From: Streptococcus mitis
GTDB lineage: Bacteria > Bacillota > Bacilli > Lactobacillales > Streptococcaceae
NCBI GenBank assembly: GCA_001914195.1
Contig: MKYF01000017.1
Coordinates: forward strand, 71,283-135,282
Reading direction: 5' to 3'
DNA length: 64,000 nucleotides
Below the pieces are notes generated by a model that did no database searches, was not told where the DNA came from, and saw only the letters and a list, made by a program, of their open reading frames with translations. Each line of letters starts with the position of its first letter. Position 1 is the stretch's first letter. This document shows, in pieces, positions 1-7,246 of this stretch. The position numbers and the translations under genes are program-made.

Positions 1-1
1 A

Positions 2-130
2 GATGCGGATGGCAATTTCGTTTCCGCCGCAGACGTTTGGAATGAAAAGAAATTGGAAGAACTGTTTAATCGTCTCAATCCAAATCGTGCTCTGAGATTA
101 GCACGAACTAAAAAGGAAAATCCATCTTAA
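2..130 (+). CDS. C-terminal fragment of an unidentified protein
   Basis: An open frame enters from the left edge and ends at TAA 128-130, giving 42 residues. It is charged and helical looking, beginning DADGNFVSAADVW and ending RLARTKKENPS. No start codon is visible because the gene begins outside the window. I do not recognise the family from this tail. It reads toward the amino-acid transporter but is separated from it by more than 300 bases of repeat debris and a separate promoter, so it is probably not in that operon. Confidence 0.6.
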   Translation, partial: DADGNFVSAADVWNEKKLEELFNRLNPNRALRLARTKKENPS

Positions 131-156
131 ATACGTAAGATAAAACTCCAATTATC

Positions 157-222
157 AGTCAAGTTAACTATAACAAATAGAAGCTAAGATCGAGAAAGGG
201 CAAAATTTGTCCTTTCTTTTCA
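157..222 (-). mobile_element. Decayed terminus of an ISL3-family (IS1167-like) element
   Basis: Read on the minus strand, the segment ends in ERTNFALSRS followed by stop (complement of 184-186). This closely matches the transposase C-terminus ERTNFVLSRA-stop in the better preserved copy at the right end of this window. The upstream codons no longer match (an in-frame TGA replaces the expected residues), and the outer sequence at 157-183 only loosely resembles the terminal repeat. It is a scar, not a functional element. The self-complementary stretch GAAAGGGCAAAATTTGTCC followed by T residues could still act as a weak terminator on the plus strand. Confidence 0.6.
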
Positions 223-237
223 CTTATAAATTATAAT

Positions 238-340
238 ATATTGAAATGGAATATAAACAAATAGACTAGGAAATTCAAATCAAATGACTAACAAGGCTTT
301 ATAAGTCGTGTTGTCCTATTCTAGCTTCAAGACACTGTAT
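238..340. repeat. RUP-like or MITE-like repeat with imperfect inverted ends
   Basis: The left end has TTGAAATGGAATATAAACAA (241-260). The right end, read in reverse complement, gives TTGAAGCTAGAATAGGACAA (311-330), so the ends form an imperfect inverted repeat spanning about 90-100 bases. Size and terminal motif resemble the RUP element found at 20139-20244 in this window, although the interior differs. No open reading frame is present. The call rests on terminal similarity only. Confidence 0.4.
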
Positions 341-376
341 TTTTTCTATTGAAAAAGAATTTTTTTACAAAAATAG

Positions 377-405
377 TTGGTTATTTAGTTTATTTATGCT
401 ATAAT
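377..405 (+). promoter_or_regulatory. Promoter of the amino-acid ABC transporter operon
   Basis: A -35-like TTGGTT (377-382) lies 17 bases before TATAAT (400-405). The -10 box is extended by TG at 397-398. Transcription would start near 412, giving a short leader with AGGAGG at 422-427 before the permease ATG. Confidence 0.75.
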
Positions 406-434
406 AGGAGCAATTATTTTTAGGAGGTGTCAGT

Positions 435-1076
435 ATGTCTTATTTGTTTGAGATATTACCGAGTTTATTGAGAGGTGCAAGCATGACTTTACAGGTTTTT
501 GCACTGGTCTTGATTTTTTCTATTCCCTTGGGCGTTTTGATTGCCTTTGCCTTGCAAGTCCATTGGAAGCTCCTCCATCATCTGATTAACATTTATATCT
601 GGATCATGCGAGGCACACCCTTGCTCTTGCAATTAATCTTTATCTATTATGTGCTGCCAAGTATTGGGATTCGTTTGGACCGTCTTCCTGCGGCTATCAT
701 TGCCTTTGTGTTGAATTATGCGGCTTACTTTGCTGAAATCTTTCGTGGGGGAATTGATACCATTCCTAAAGGTCAATATGAGGCTGCCAAGGTCTTGAAG
801 TTTAGTCCCTTTGACACAGTGCGCTACATTATTTTGCCTCAGGTAACCAAGATTGTTCTTCCTAGTGTCTTTAATGAGGTTATGAGTTTGGTCAAGGATA
901 CTTCTCTGGTCTATGCTCTAGGAATTTCAGATCTTATCTTGGCTAGTCGAACAGCTGCCAACCGTGATGCTAGCCTGGTTCCGATGTTCTTGGCAGGTGC
1001 TATTTACTTGATTTTGATTGGGATTGTGACCATTCTTGCCAAAAAAGTTGAGAAGAAGTACAGTTATTATAGATAG
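435..1076 (+). CDS. Polar amino acid ABC transporter, permease
   Basis: This is the membrane subunit of a polar amino-acid importer (His/Glu/Gln/Arg/opine family). It is 213 residues with about five transmembrane segments. The binding-protein-dependent permease loop is present (YEAAKVLKFSPFDTVRYIIL, about residues 115-134), which contacts the ATPase. Early hydrophobic segments are at residues 20-45 and 60-80. The start at 435 has AGGAGG eight bases upstream. It is the first gene of a three-gene operon with ATPase and binding lipoprotein, each following within about ten bases and each preceded by AGGAGG. The substrate cannot be read from sequence; glutamine or glutamate is plausible from similar streptococcal operons. 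A single permease suggests a homodimer channel. Confidence 0.9.
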   Translation: MSYLFEILPSLLRGASMTLQVFALVLIFSIPLGVLIAFALQVHWKLLHHLINIYIWIMRGTPLLLQLIFIYYVLPSIGIRLDRLPAAIIAFVLNYAAYFAEIFRGGIDTIPKGQYEAAKVLKFSPFDTVRYIILPQVTKIVLPSVFNEVMSLVKDTSLVYALGISDLILASRTAANRDASLVPMFLAGAIYLILIGIVTILAKKVEKKYSYYR

Positions 1077-1085
1077 GAGGTTGCC

Positions 1086-1715
1086 ATGTTAGAATTACGA
1101 AATATCAATAAGGGATTTGGTGAAAAGCAAATTTTATCCAATTTCAGTCTAAAAATTCCTGAAAAGCAAATCCTGGCTATCGTTGGGCCTTCTGGTGGAG
1201 GTAAAACAACTCTCTTACGTATGCTTGCGGGTCTTGAAACTATTGATTCAGGGCAAATCTTTTATAATGAAGAACCTTTAGAACTGGATGAATTGGAGAA
1301 GCGCAATCTACTAGGATTTGTATTCCAAGATTTTCAACTTTTCCCTCATTTATCAGTTCTGGACAATTTGACCTTATCGCCTGTGAAAACAATGGGAATG
1401 AAGCAGGATGAGGCTGAGCAGAAGGCACGAGGTCTCTTGGAGCAATTGGGACTGGCAGGGCACACAGACGCCTATCCATTCTCATTATCAGGTGGGCAAA
1501 AGCAACGTGTGGCCTTGGCGCGTGCTATGATGATTGATCCAGAAATCATTGGCTATGATGAACCAACTTCTGCCCTAGATCCAGAATTGCGCTTGGAAGT
1601 GGAAAAATTGATCTTGCAAAATAGGGAACTTGGGATGACGCAGATTGTGGTTACCCACGATTTACAGTTTGCTGAAAATATCGCGGATCAGATTCTCAAG
1701 GTTGAACCCAAGTAG
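1086..1715 (+). CDS. Polar amino acid ABC transporter, ATP-binding protein
   Basis: This cytoplasmic ATPase powers the importer encoded by the flanking genes. At 209 residues it is a short, single-domain ABC protein. Walker A is GPSGGGKTT at residues 34-42. The Q-loop lies in VFQDFQLFPH, the signature is LSGGQKQRVALARAMM, Walker B is IIGYDEPTSALDP, and the switch histidine is in VVTHD. Lengths near 240 residues are commoner in this family, so the C-terminus is compact, but all catalytic motifs are present. AGGAGG precedes the ATG, and the gap from the permease stop is 9 bases, consistent with translational coupling. Confidence 0.92.
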   Translation: MLELRNINKGFGEKQILSNFSLKIPEKQILAIVGPSGGGKTTLLRMLAGLETIDSGQIFYNEEPLELDELEKRNLLGFVFQDFQLFPHLSVLDNLTLSPVKTMGMKQDEAEQKARGLLEQLGLAGHTDAYPFSLSGGQKQRVALARAMMIDPEIIGYDEPTSALDPELRLEVEKLILQNRELGMTQIVVTHDLQFAENIADQILKVEPK

Positions 1716-1724
1716 GAGGTGCCG

Positions 1725-2564
1725 ATGACTAATAAGAAAATTGCTTTAGTATTGGTTTCTCTCCTGACTCTCTTTTTAACAGCTTGTACTCAGAAGACTA
1801 GCGATCCAAAGCAAGATAACTGGAATAAGTATCAAGAGCAAAGCAGTATAACCATTGGTTTTGATAATACCTTCGTACCTATGGGATTTGAAGAAAAGAA
1901 TGGCCAATATACAGGCTTTGATATTGACTTAGCACAAGCTGTCTCTGAAAAATTAGGTTTTAAGGTTCAATTTCAGCCAATCGACTGGGATATGAAGGAA
2001 ACGGAACTGCAAAATGGAACTATAGATGCCATCTGGAATGGCTATTCTGCCACTGATGAACGCCGAGAGAAAGTTGCCTTTAGCATTCCTTATATGGAAA
2101 ATCAGCAAGTTCTGGTTGCGAAGAAAGGCCAGCAAATTCATTCAGTAGAGGATATGAAGGATAAGACCTTGGGAGCCCAAGCCGGTTCCTCTGGTTATTT
2201 AGACTTTGAAGCTCAGCCAGATTTACTGAAAAATCGTGTCAAAGATCAGAAGGCTAATCAGTACCAGAGTTTTAATGAGGCCTTGATTGATTTGAAAAAT
2301 GACCGGATTGATGCCTTGTTGATTGACCGAGTGTATGCTAATTACTATCTCCAGTCTGAGGGTATATTAAATGACTACAATGTCTTTTCAGCAGGATTTG
2401 AAAGTGAATCCTTTGCGGTCGGAGTTAGACCAGCTGATAAAAGATTACTGCAAGCTTTAAACCAGGCCTTTGTTCAACTTTACCAAGAAGGAAAGTTCCA
2501 AGAGATTAGCCATAAATGGTTTGGAGAAGATGTAGCAACCAAAGAAGTGAAAAGTAGAGATTGA
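1725..2564 (+). CDS. Amino acid ABC transporter, substrate-binding lipoprotein
   Basis: This extracellular binding protein delivers the amino acid to the permease. It is 279 residues. The signal peptide ends in a lipobox LTAC with the lipid-attachment cysteine at residue 21. The mature part is a typical SBP_bac_3 domain: an opening TIGFDNTFVPMGFEEKNGQY-type strand, then GFDIDLAQAVSEKLG and later WNGYSATDERREKVAFS. The ATG at 1725 is chosen over a GTG six bases earlier because AGGAGG (1714-1719) would overlap the GTG but sits six bases before the ATG. The gene closes the operon and is followed directly by an intrinsic terminator. Confidence 0.92.
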   Translation: MTNKKIALVLVSLLTLFLTACTQKTSDPKQDNWNKYQEQSSITIGFDNTFVPMGFEEKNGQYTGFDIDLAQAVSEKLGFKVQFQPIDWDMKETELQNGTIDAIWNGYSATDERREKVAFSIPYMENQQVLVAKKGQQIHSVEDMKDKTLGAQAGSSGYLDFEAQPDLLKNRVKDQKANQYQSFNEALIDLKNDRIDALLIDRVYANYYLQSEGILNDYNVFSAGFESESFAVGVRPADKRLLQALNQAFVQLYQEGKFQEISHKWFGEDVATKEVKSRD

Positions 2565-2585
2565 GTTTTTACTCAGTCTCTTTTT
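2557..2585 (+). terminator. Terminator of the amino-acid ABC operon
   Basis: A ten-base-pair stem GAGATTGAGT / ACTCAGTCTC (one T-G pair) with a four-base loop is followed by TTTTT at 2581-2585. It overlaps the stop codon of the binding protein. Confidence 0.85.
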
Positions 2586-2590
2586 GCATC

Positions 2591-2619
2591 AAAAAATCCT
2601 CTGACAAGAGCCAGAGGAT
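2591..2619 (-). terminator. Terminator of lysS
   Basis: Read on the minus strand, the stem ATCCTCTG / CAGAGGAT (2612-2619 with 2596-2603) is followed by a T run (A residues 2591-2596 on plus). It lies just past the lysS stop and faces the ABC operon terminator, so the convergent genes are insulated. Confidence 0.85.
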
Positions 2620-2625
2620 AAGAAT

Positions 2626-4116
2626 TTATTTCATTGTTGGGAAGAGCAATACGTCTCGGATAGTGGTTGTATCAGTGAGGAGCATGCAGAGACGGTCGAT
2701 ACCGATTCCCAAACCACCTGTAGGAGGCATACCGTATTCAAGGGCCTCGATGTAGTCATAGTCGATGCCTGTTGCTTCATCATCACCAAGTTCTTTGGCT
2801 TTGGCTTGGGCTTCGAAACGGCTAAGCTGGTCGATTGGGTCGTTCAACTCAGTAAAGGCATTACCGTACTCCTTGGTCATGATGAAGAGCTCGAAACGGT
2901 CAGTAAAGCGTTCGTCTTCAGGATTTTTCTTAGCCAGTGGAGATACAGCTACTGGATGGCCATAGACAAAGGTTGGTTGGATCAAGGTTTCTTCAACAAA
3001 CTCTTCAAAGAAAGCATTGATGATGTGGCCAACTTCAGTGTAGTGTTTCTCAACTGGAACTTTCTTCTCAGCAGCGATAGCTTTGGCTTCTTCCAAAGTC
3101 ATGTCTTGCCAGAAATCGACACCAGTAATTTCCTTGATAGCATCCACCATGTGAACACGTTTAAATGGTTCGTTGATTTTGATTTCAGTACCTTGATAGT
3201 TAACTGGGCCATCGCCTTTGACAGCTTTAGCAGCATGTTGGATAATGCCCTCCGTCAAGTCCATGATATCTTGGAAGTCAGCATAAGCTTGGTAAACTTC
3301 GATAGAAGTGAACTCAGGGTTGTGAGTAGCATCCATTCCTTCATTACGGAAGATACGGCCAATTTCATAGATACGCTCCATACCACCTACGATAAGGCGT
3401 TTTAAGTGGAGCTCAGTCGCGATACGAAGCACCATGTCAATGTTTTGGGCATTGTGGTGGGTGATAAATGGACGGGCAGAAGCACCACCGGCTTCGTTGT
3501 GAAGAACAGGTGTTTCCACTTCAAGGAAACCTTTTTGGTCAAGGTAACGACGAATTTCAGAGATGATTTTTGAACGAGTGACAAAGCGTTCAAAGCTTTC
3601 ACGGTTAGAAATCAAGTCAAGGTAACGTTTACGGTAAATTGTTTCAACGTCTGTCAAACCATGGAATTTCTCAGGAAGAGGACGAAGGGCCTTAGACAAG
3701 TGTGTAATGTGAGTCGCCTTGATAGAGAGTTCTCCCATATCAGTACGCATTACTTCGCCTTCTACACCAAGGAAGTCACCAAGGTCTGCTTTTTTGAAGA
3801 TTTCGTAGTTTTCTTCACCAACAGCATCCTTACGAACGTAGATCTGGATTTGACCTTCGCGGTCTTGAAGGTGGGCAAAACCTACTTTACCTTTACCACG
3901 TTTGGTTACCAAGCGTCCTGCGATAGTAGCTGTTTCGTTTTTATCGTGTAATTGTTCTTTATCGAGGTCGGCATATTTATCTTTTAATTCTTGTGAATTT
4001 GCAGTACGTTCAAAACGTTTTCCGAAAGGATCGATTCCTTGTTCACGGAGCGCAGCCATTTTTTCACGGCGAACGATCTGCTGGTCATTTAGTTCTTCCA
4101 TATGTTCTGTTGACAT
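2626..4116 (-). CDS. lysS: Lysyl-tRNA synthetase, class II
   Basis: This enzyme charges tRNA-Lys with lysine using ATP. It is 496 residues, a normal bacterial length. An N-terminal OB-fold tRNA anticodon-binding domain (about 60-165, with IAGRLVTKRGKGKVGFAHLQ) precedes the class II catalytic core. Motif 1 surrounds FLEVETPVLH. Motif 2 lies in FRNEGMDATHNPEFTSIE. Motif 3 is GLGIGIDRLCML near the C-terminus. The start has AGGAGG 5-10 bases upstream on the minus strand. It is monocistronic, ending in its own terminator, with an extended -10 promoter upstream. Confidence 0.98.
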   Translation of the reverse strand: MSTEHMEELNDQQIVRREKMAALREQGIDPFGKRFERTANSQELKDKYADLDKEQLHDKNETATIAGRLVTKRGKGKVGFAHLQDREGQIQIYVRKDAVGEENYEIFKKADLGDFLGVEGEVMRTDMGELSIKATHITHLSKALRPLPEKFHGLTDVETIYRKRYLDLISNRESFERFVTRSKIISEIRRYLDQKGFLEVETPVLHNEAGGASARPFITHHNAQNIDMVLRIATELHLKRLIVGGMERIYEIGRIFRNEGMDATHNPEFTSIEVYQAYADFQDIMDLTEGIIQHAAKAVKGDGPVNYQGTEIKINEPFKRVHMVDAIKEITGVDFWQDMTLEEAKAIAAEKKVPVEKHYTEVGHIINAFFEEFVEETLIQPTFVYGHPVAVSPLAKKNPEDERFTDRFELFIMTKEYGNAFTELNDPIDQLSRFEAQAKAKELGDDEATGIDYDYIEALEYGMPPTGGLGIGIDRLCMLLTDTTTIRDVLLFPTMK

Positions 4117-4175
4117 GGGATCCTCCTAGTTTTACTCAAAATTGAATACGATGAGTCATTTTTTGCGATACTCCC

Positions 4176-4184
4176 ATTTTATCA
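4176..4184 (-). promoter_or_regulatory. Extended -10 promoter for lysS
   Basis: On the minus strand the sequence reads TG-A-TAAAAT, an extended -10 box about 60 bases before the lysS ATG. No convincing -35 hexamer is visible at 16-18 bases spacing, which is common for TG-extended promoters in streptococci. Confidence 0.5.
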
Positions 4185-4221
4185 TAAATAAGCAAGAAAT
4201 TCACGAATAATCTTTCAAAAC

Positions 4222-4252
4222 TAAAAAGAACTTGACGCTAAAATCAAGTTCT
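4222..4252 (-). terminator. Terminator of the phosphatase / YbaK / DUF368 operon
   Basis: On the minus strand AGAACTTGA and TCAAGTTCT form a nine-base-pair stem with an eight-base loop, followed by TTTTTAG. It starts two bases past the stop of the histidine phosphatase. Confidence 0.85.
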
Positions 4253-4253
4253 G

Positions 4254-4871
4254 TTATTGATAGGAAGTATCATTCCAAGTATCGAGAGTAAATGTTTCAA
4301 AATCATGGGTTTCTAGAATTGTCAGGCTGGCATTTGCTAGACCACCATCTTTACGAAGAAGTGGTTCTTGATATCCTAGAAGAGTACGAAGACTGGCAGT
4401 AAGATTAGCACCGTGACCGACAATTAGAATACGCTCAGCTGGACTATCTTTTAATGATTTGATAAATCGGATGGTCCGTTGTGTTGTACTGTAAAGTGAC
4501 TCTGCGCCAAACATTTGAGTGTCAAATTGAGCAAGATTTGAACGGAAAGCCTGGATTTGTTGTGGGTAAATAGCTTCCAAGGTTGCGATTTTCAAACCTT
4601 CTAACTTCCCAAGTTGCCATTCACGGAGATTAGAGACGCTTTCCAAAGGACAGGGTGTCTTGAGTTGACTTTGGATAATCTCAGCAGATTTGACCGCTCG
4701 AGGTAAATTGCTTGAATAAATCTGATCAAAAGGAATTTCCTTGAGATACTGGCCTAGTCGTTTTAGGGTGTCAATGGATTCAGGAAGAAGGGGAGAGTCT
4801 CCACTAGCACCTTGAAAACGACCTTCTTGGTTCCAGACAGTACGGCCGTGGCGGACAAAGTAGAGTTTCAT
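4254..4871 (-). CDS. Histidine phosphatase family protein (phosphoglycerate mutase-like)
   Basis: This 205-residue protein has the RHG signature of the histidine phosphatase superfamily at residues 8-10 (KLYFVRHGRTVWNQEGRFQG), with the later catalytic pair seen as VGHGANL. Such proteins remove phosphate from small metabolites, sugar phosphates or proteins, and the substrate cannot be told here. It is the last gene of a minus-strand operon. Its start codon shares a base with the stop of the YbaK gene, implying translational coupling. It is often annotated GpmB-like, but a glycolytic role is unlikely because the group is functionally broad. Confidence 0.88.
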   Translation of the reverse strand: MKLYFVRHGRTVWNQEGRFQGASGDSPLLPESIDTLKRLGQYLKEIPFDQIYSSNLPRAVKSAEIIQSQLKTPCPLESVSNLREWQLGKLEGLKIATLEAIYPQQIQAFRSNLAQFDTQMFGAESLYSTTQRTIRFIKSLKDSPAERILIVGHGANLTASLRTLLGYQEPLLRKDGGLANASLTILETHDFETFTLDTWNDTSYQ

Positions 4872-5353
4872 TACTTGCTGTCCTCCAAAATATCTGCAAA
4901 GTCAGCTTTTACAAAGCTAGCTAAGTCTTGGGGAGAGACTATAATGCTGTGACCAACTTCCCCAGCAGAGATAATCATTTGATCAAAGTCTAGAGCAATT
5001 TTATCGATAAAAATGGGATAATTATGTTTTTGACGAATTCCGACAGGATTATTTGCTCCATGAATGTAACCAGTTGTTTTTTCCAAGTCCTTTTGTGGAA
5101 TCATACTCACTTTTTTATTGCCAGAAATTTTGGCTAGTTTCTTTTCCGACAAGTGTTGAGTGATAGGGACAATTCCGATAATCGGTCCTGTTTTATCTCC
5201 CAAAAGAGCCAAGGTTTTGAAAATCTGATCTCGTTCATAACCTTGAGGAAGCTCTCCTTCCAGGGCATTGATTTGAATCCCCTGATGTTGGATACCTGCT
5301 TTAGACAGGATTTGTTCTACTAATGTTTTTTTGACTTTAACTTTTTTTGCCAT
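4871..5353 (-). CDS. YbaK/EbsC-family Cys-tRNA(Pro)/Cys-tRNA(Cys) deacylase
   Basis: This 160-residue protein is full length for the YbaK/ProRS-type editing domain. The family hydrolyses Cys-tRNA(Pro) and related mischarged tRNAs in trans. Visible hallmarks are a lysine-rich N-terminus, FKTLALLGDKTGPIIGIVP around residues 45-63, and the GYIHGANNPVGIRQ loop around 93-106, where the family usually has GGxxPxG. It overlaps the neighbouring genes by single bases on both sides, so the three genes form one tightly coupled operon. Physical coupling to a membrane lipid transporter and a phosphatase does not point to an obvious shared pathway. Confidence 0.88.
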   Translation of the reverse strand: MAKKVKVKKTLVEQILSKAGIQHQGIQINALEGELPQGYERDQIFKTLALLGDKTGPIIGIVPITQHLSEKKLAKISGNKKVSMIPQKDLEKTTGYIHGANNPVGIRQKHNYPIFIDKIALDFDQMIISAGEVGHSIIVSPQDLASFVKADFADILEDSK

Positions 5354-6195
5354 TATTTATACTTATCCTCCAATTGGCTCATCCAAATACCAAGCCAGAT
5401 TCCCAGTGCAAAGAAGAAGGCGATGATGACATACCCAACAAGTGAAAGGCCTGTGTATTGGATACTCTCAGCGTTTCCTGCATTTGGAATCAAGATCAAA
5501 AGGGTGCTTGATAAGACGATTCCGATGATGAAATGATAGACGCGTGAGTGATAGTTGTTTAAGGCATAATCCATCAATTTTGAAAAAATAATGAGAGTTC
5601 CACCTGCCCCGATTCCAATCGGGAAGAAGGTTCCCAAGAGATCAAAGGTTTTAAAACCAGTCAACATAGGAGCATAGAGGCCCAAAATCAAAAGTAGATT
5701 TGATGGACTGAGACCAGGCACCAATACGCCAAGAGCTAGCAGTGCACCTGCTAAGACGAAATTAAGAAAGCTGGCACTTAAGGTTCCAACAACAAAATTT
5801 AAGGCATAGAGACCTAGTCCAGAAATGATAAAGGTTGTCCAGAACCAAGCTAAATCAATCTTGTCTCGGTCAGATTCTCGAGTTGATTCCTTGAGGAGAC
5901 TAGGAACTGTACCAATAATGGCACCCGCAAAGCTCCATAAGACAAAGACCTGATAATTTTCAAGCAAGTATCCAATCGGGTAAGAAAATAAGCCAATTCC
6001 CAGAAGCATACCGATGGCAACTGGAATAAAGTACAAAACATTTTCTTTAAAGTCCTTAAAGGGGTGGGCCAGAAAGCCAATCATCCGTTCGTAAATTCCT
6101 AAGATTGCTGCTAGAACCCCTCCGGAAATTCCCGGTAGGATAAATCCAAGAGCAATTATAATCCCTTTAATAAGGCGTGCTAACCATGAGAGCAT
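5353..6195 (-). CDS. DUF368 membrane protein (PopT-type undecaprenyl-phosphate translocase family)
   Basis: This is a polytopic membrane protein of 280 residues with roughly eight hydrophobic segments. The family motif GFILPGISGGVLAAILGIYE stands at residues 17-36, and a related re-entrant motif GVLVPGLSPSNLLLILGLY lies near the middle, suggesting an internal duplication. DUF368 proteins have been identified as transporters that return undecaprenyl phosphate, the cell-wall carrier lipid, across the membrane (PopT). Assignment here is by family, not by direct evidence. It is the first gene of the operon with the YbaK and phosphatase genes, and AGGA precedes the start on the minus strand. Confidence 0.85.
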   Translation of the reverse strand: MLSWLARLIKGIIIALGFILPGISGGVLAAILGIYERMIGFLAHPFKDFKENVLYFIPVAIGMLLGIGLFSYPIGYLLENYQVFVLWSFAGAIIGTVPSLLKESTRESDRDKIDLAWFWTTFIISGLGLYALNFVVGTLSASFLNFVLAGALLALGVLVPGLSPSNLLLILGLYAPMLTGFKTFDLLGTFFPIGIGAGGTLIIFSKLMDYALNNYHSRVYHFIIGIVLSSTLLILIPNAGNAESIQYTGLSLVGYVIIAFFFALGIWLGIWMSQLEDKYK

Positions 6196-6262
6196 ATTTT
6201 TCCTCCAACTATTTCTATTTCAAAAAATCCTTACTATATTGTATCACAATCAAACACAAAAA

Positions 6263-6290
6263 GAAAAAGCAAATGCTAAACAAATGCTTT
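6263..6290 (-). terminator. Probable terminator of the GH25 lysozyme gene
   Basis: On the minus strand AAAAGCA and TGCTTTT pair around a 13-base loop, followed by TCTTTTT. The stem is short, so the assignment is moderate. Confidence 0.5.
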
Positions 6291-7090
6291 TAAGGTTTTA
6301 AAAAGAGTTTTCTAAAGGTTTCTTCTTTGTTTTTTAAGGAAGAAATGACGTTGATATCTAAATCGTGGTCAAAGCCAGCAATTTTTCCTTTAGAAGTGTA
6401 CTGGTGGATGTCGTAATCTAAGTCCGTATTAGGTTTGCTTTCGAAAAATCCAGTATTTGAACCGTATGAAGGAATCCAAACAGACGTAAACTTGTCCGTA
6501 TCAATACTGTGTTCTTCCATGAAGTAGACCCCAACGTAGATACCGATGTTTTTAGCACCTAGCGATTCTAGTTTTGCACGAAAGGCTTCAACACCCTCGT
6601 TCATATTGGACATGGTTTTTTCTTCCACGTCTAGCCAATAGTAACTAGGGCTGTATGGTGAAGAGGCGTTATAAAAAACTTCAGCGGCTTTTTCCATTTC
6701 TTGGACACTTTTTCCAGCTAAATAAGCATAGACACCAACTGGGACATTTCGTTTTTGAAACTCCGTGATATGGGTTTTAAAGGCTTTATCTACCCCATTA
6801 ACAAAGGCAGCATCGTTCTCTTTGGACGTTTGAGCGCCACTATGGACGCGAACAATAGCTCCAGAAATGTTTTGGGACAGAGTATCATAATTAATTTCCT
6901 CAGGACGCTGCCAACCAGAAACATCAATTACTGGTTTATCTATATTGTGTAGCGCTTGTGTTTCTACTTGCGCGATATTTGACTTTGTTTTTACAGGATG
7001 GTCCTCAAAACGAGGGCGATTCAGGATTAAAATGAAAATCATAATCCCAAAAAAACCAAATAAAATAAGCGGATTAATTTTCTTTCTCAT
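6290..7090 (-). CDS. Membrane-anchored GH25 family lysozyme (muramidase)
   Basis: This 266-residue protein has an uncleaved-looking N-terminal membrane anchor (residues 6-23, a long leucine/isoleucine run) and then a GH25 catalytic domain. The domain opens with VIDVSGWQRPEEINY, whose aspartate is the first active-site acid. The second acidic cluster is YWLDVEE, and it closes with DLDYDIHQYTSKGKIAGFDHDLDIN, the usual GH25 ending with QY and DxD. GH25 enzymes cleave the beta-1,4 bond between N-acetylmuramic acid and N-acetylglucosamine in peptidoglycan. No choline-binding repeats are present, so it is not the LytC autolysin. It is transcribed divergently from glmU. Confidence 0.9.
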   Translation of the reverse strand: MRKKINPLILFGFFGIMIFILILNRPRFEDHPVKTKSNIAQVETQALHNIDKPVIDVSGWQRPEEINYDTLSQNISGAIVRVHSGAQTSKENDAAFVNGVDKAFKTHITEFQKRNVPVGVYAYLAGKSVQEMEKAAEVFYNASSPYSPSYYWLDVEEKTMSNMNEGVEAFRAKLESLGAKNIGIYVGVYFMEEHSIDTDKFTSVWIPSYGSNTGFFESKPNTDLDYDIHQYTSKGKIAGFDHDLDINVISSLKNKEETFRKLFLKP

Positions 7091-7206
7091 ATCTCATAAT
7101 TTTACCTTAAAAATGAAAAAAAATCAAAAAAAAATACTCAAAAAATGGGTTAAGGAAAGGACTTTGGAGTATTTTTTCATTCAAGGGAGCGGAATGATTT
7201 GAAATA

Positions 7207-7215
7207 TGGTATAAT
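7207..7215 (+). promoter_or_regulatory. Extended -10 promoter of glmU
   Basis: TG-G-TATAAT at 7207-7215 lies 31 bases before the glmU ATG. The divergent lysozyme start lies at 7090. Between them, an AT-rich stretch with the inverted arms AAATACTC and GAGTATTT flanks a loop of about 25 bases and could serve either strand as a weak terminator. Confidence 0.7.
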
Positions 7216-7246
7216 AAAAGGGAATTTCTAGAGAAAAGAGAAGATT

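Noticed and set aside
2806..3405. 199-residue plus-strand ORF inside lysS
   Set aside because: It is antisense to a conserved synthetase, has no ribosome site, and its composition follows the lysS codons.
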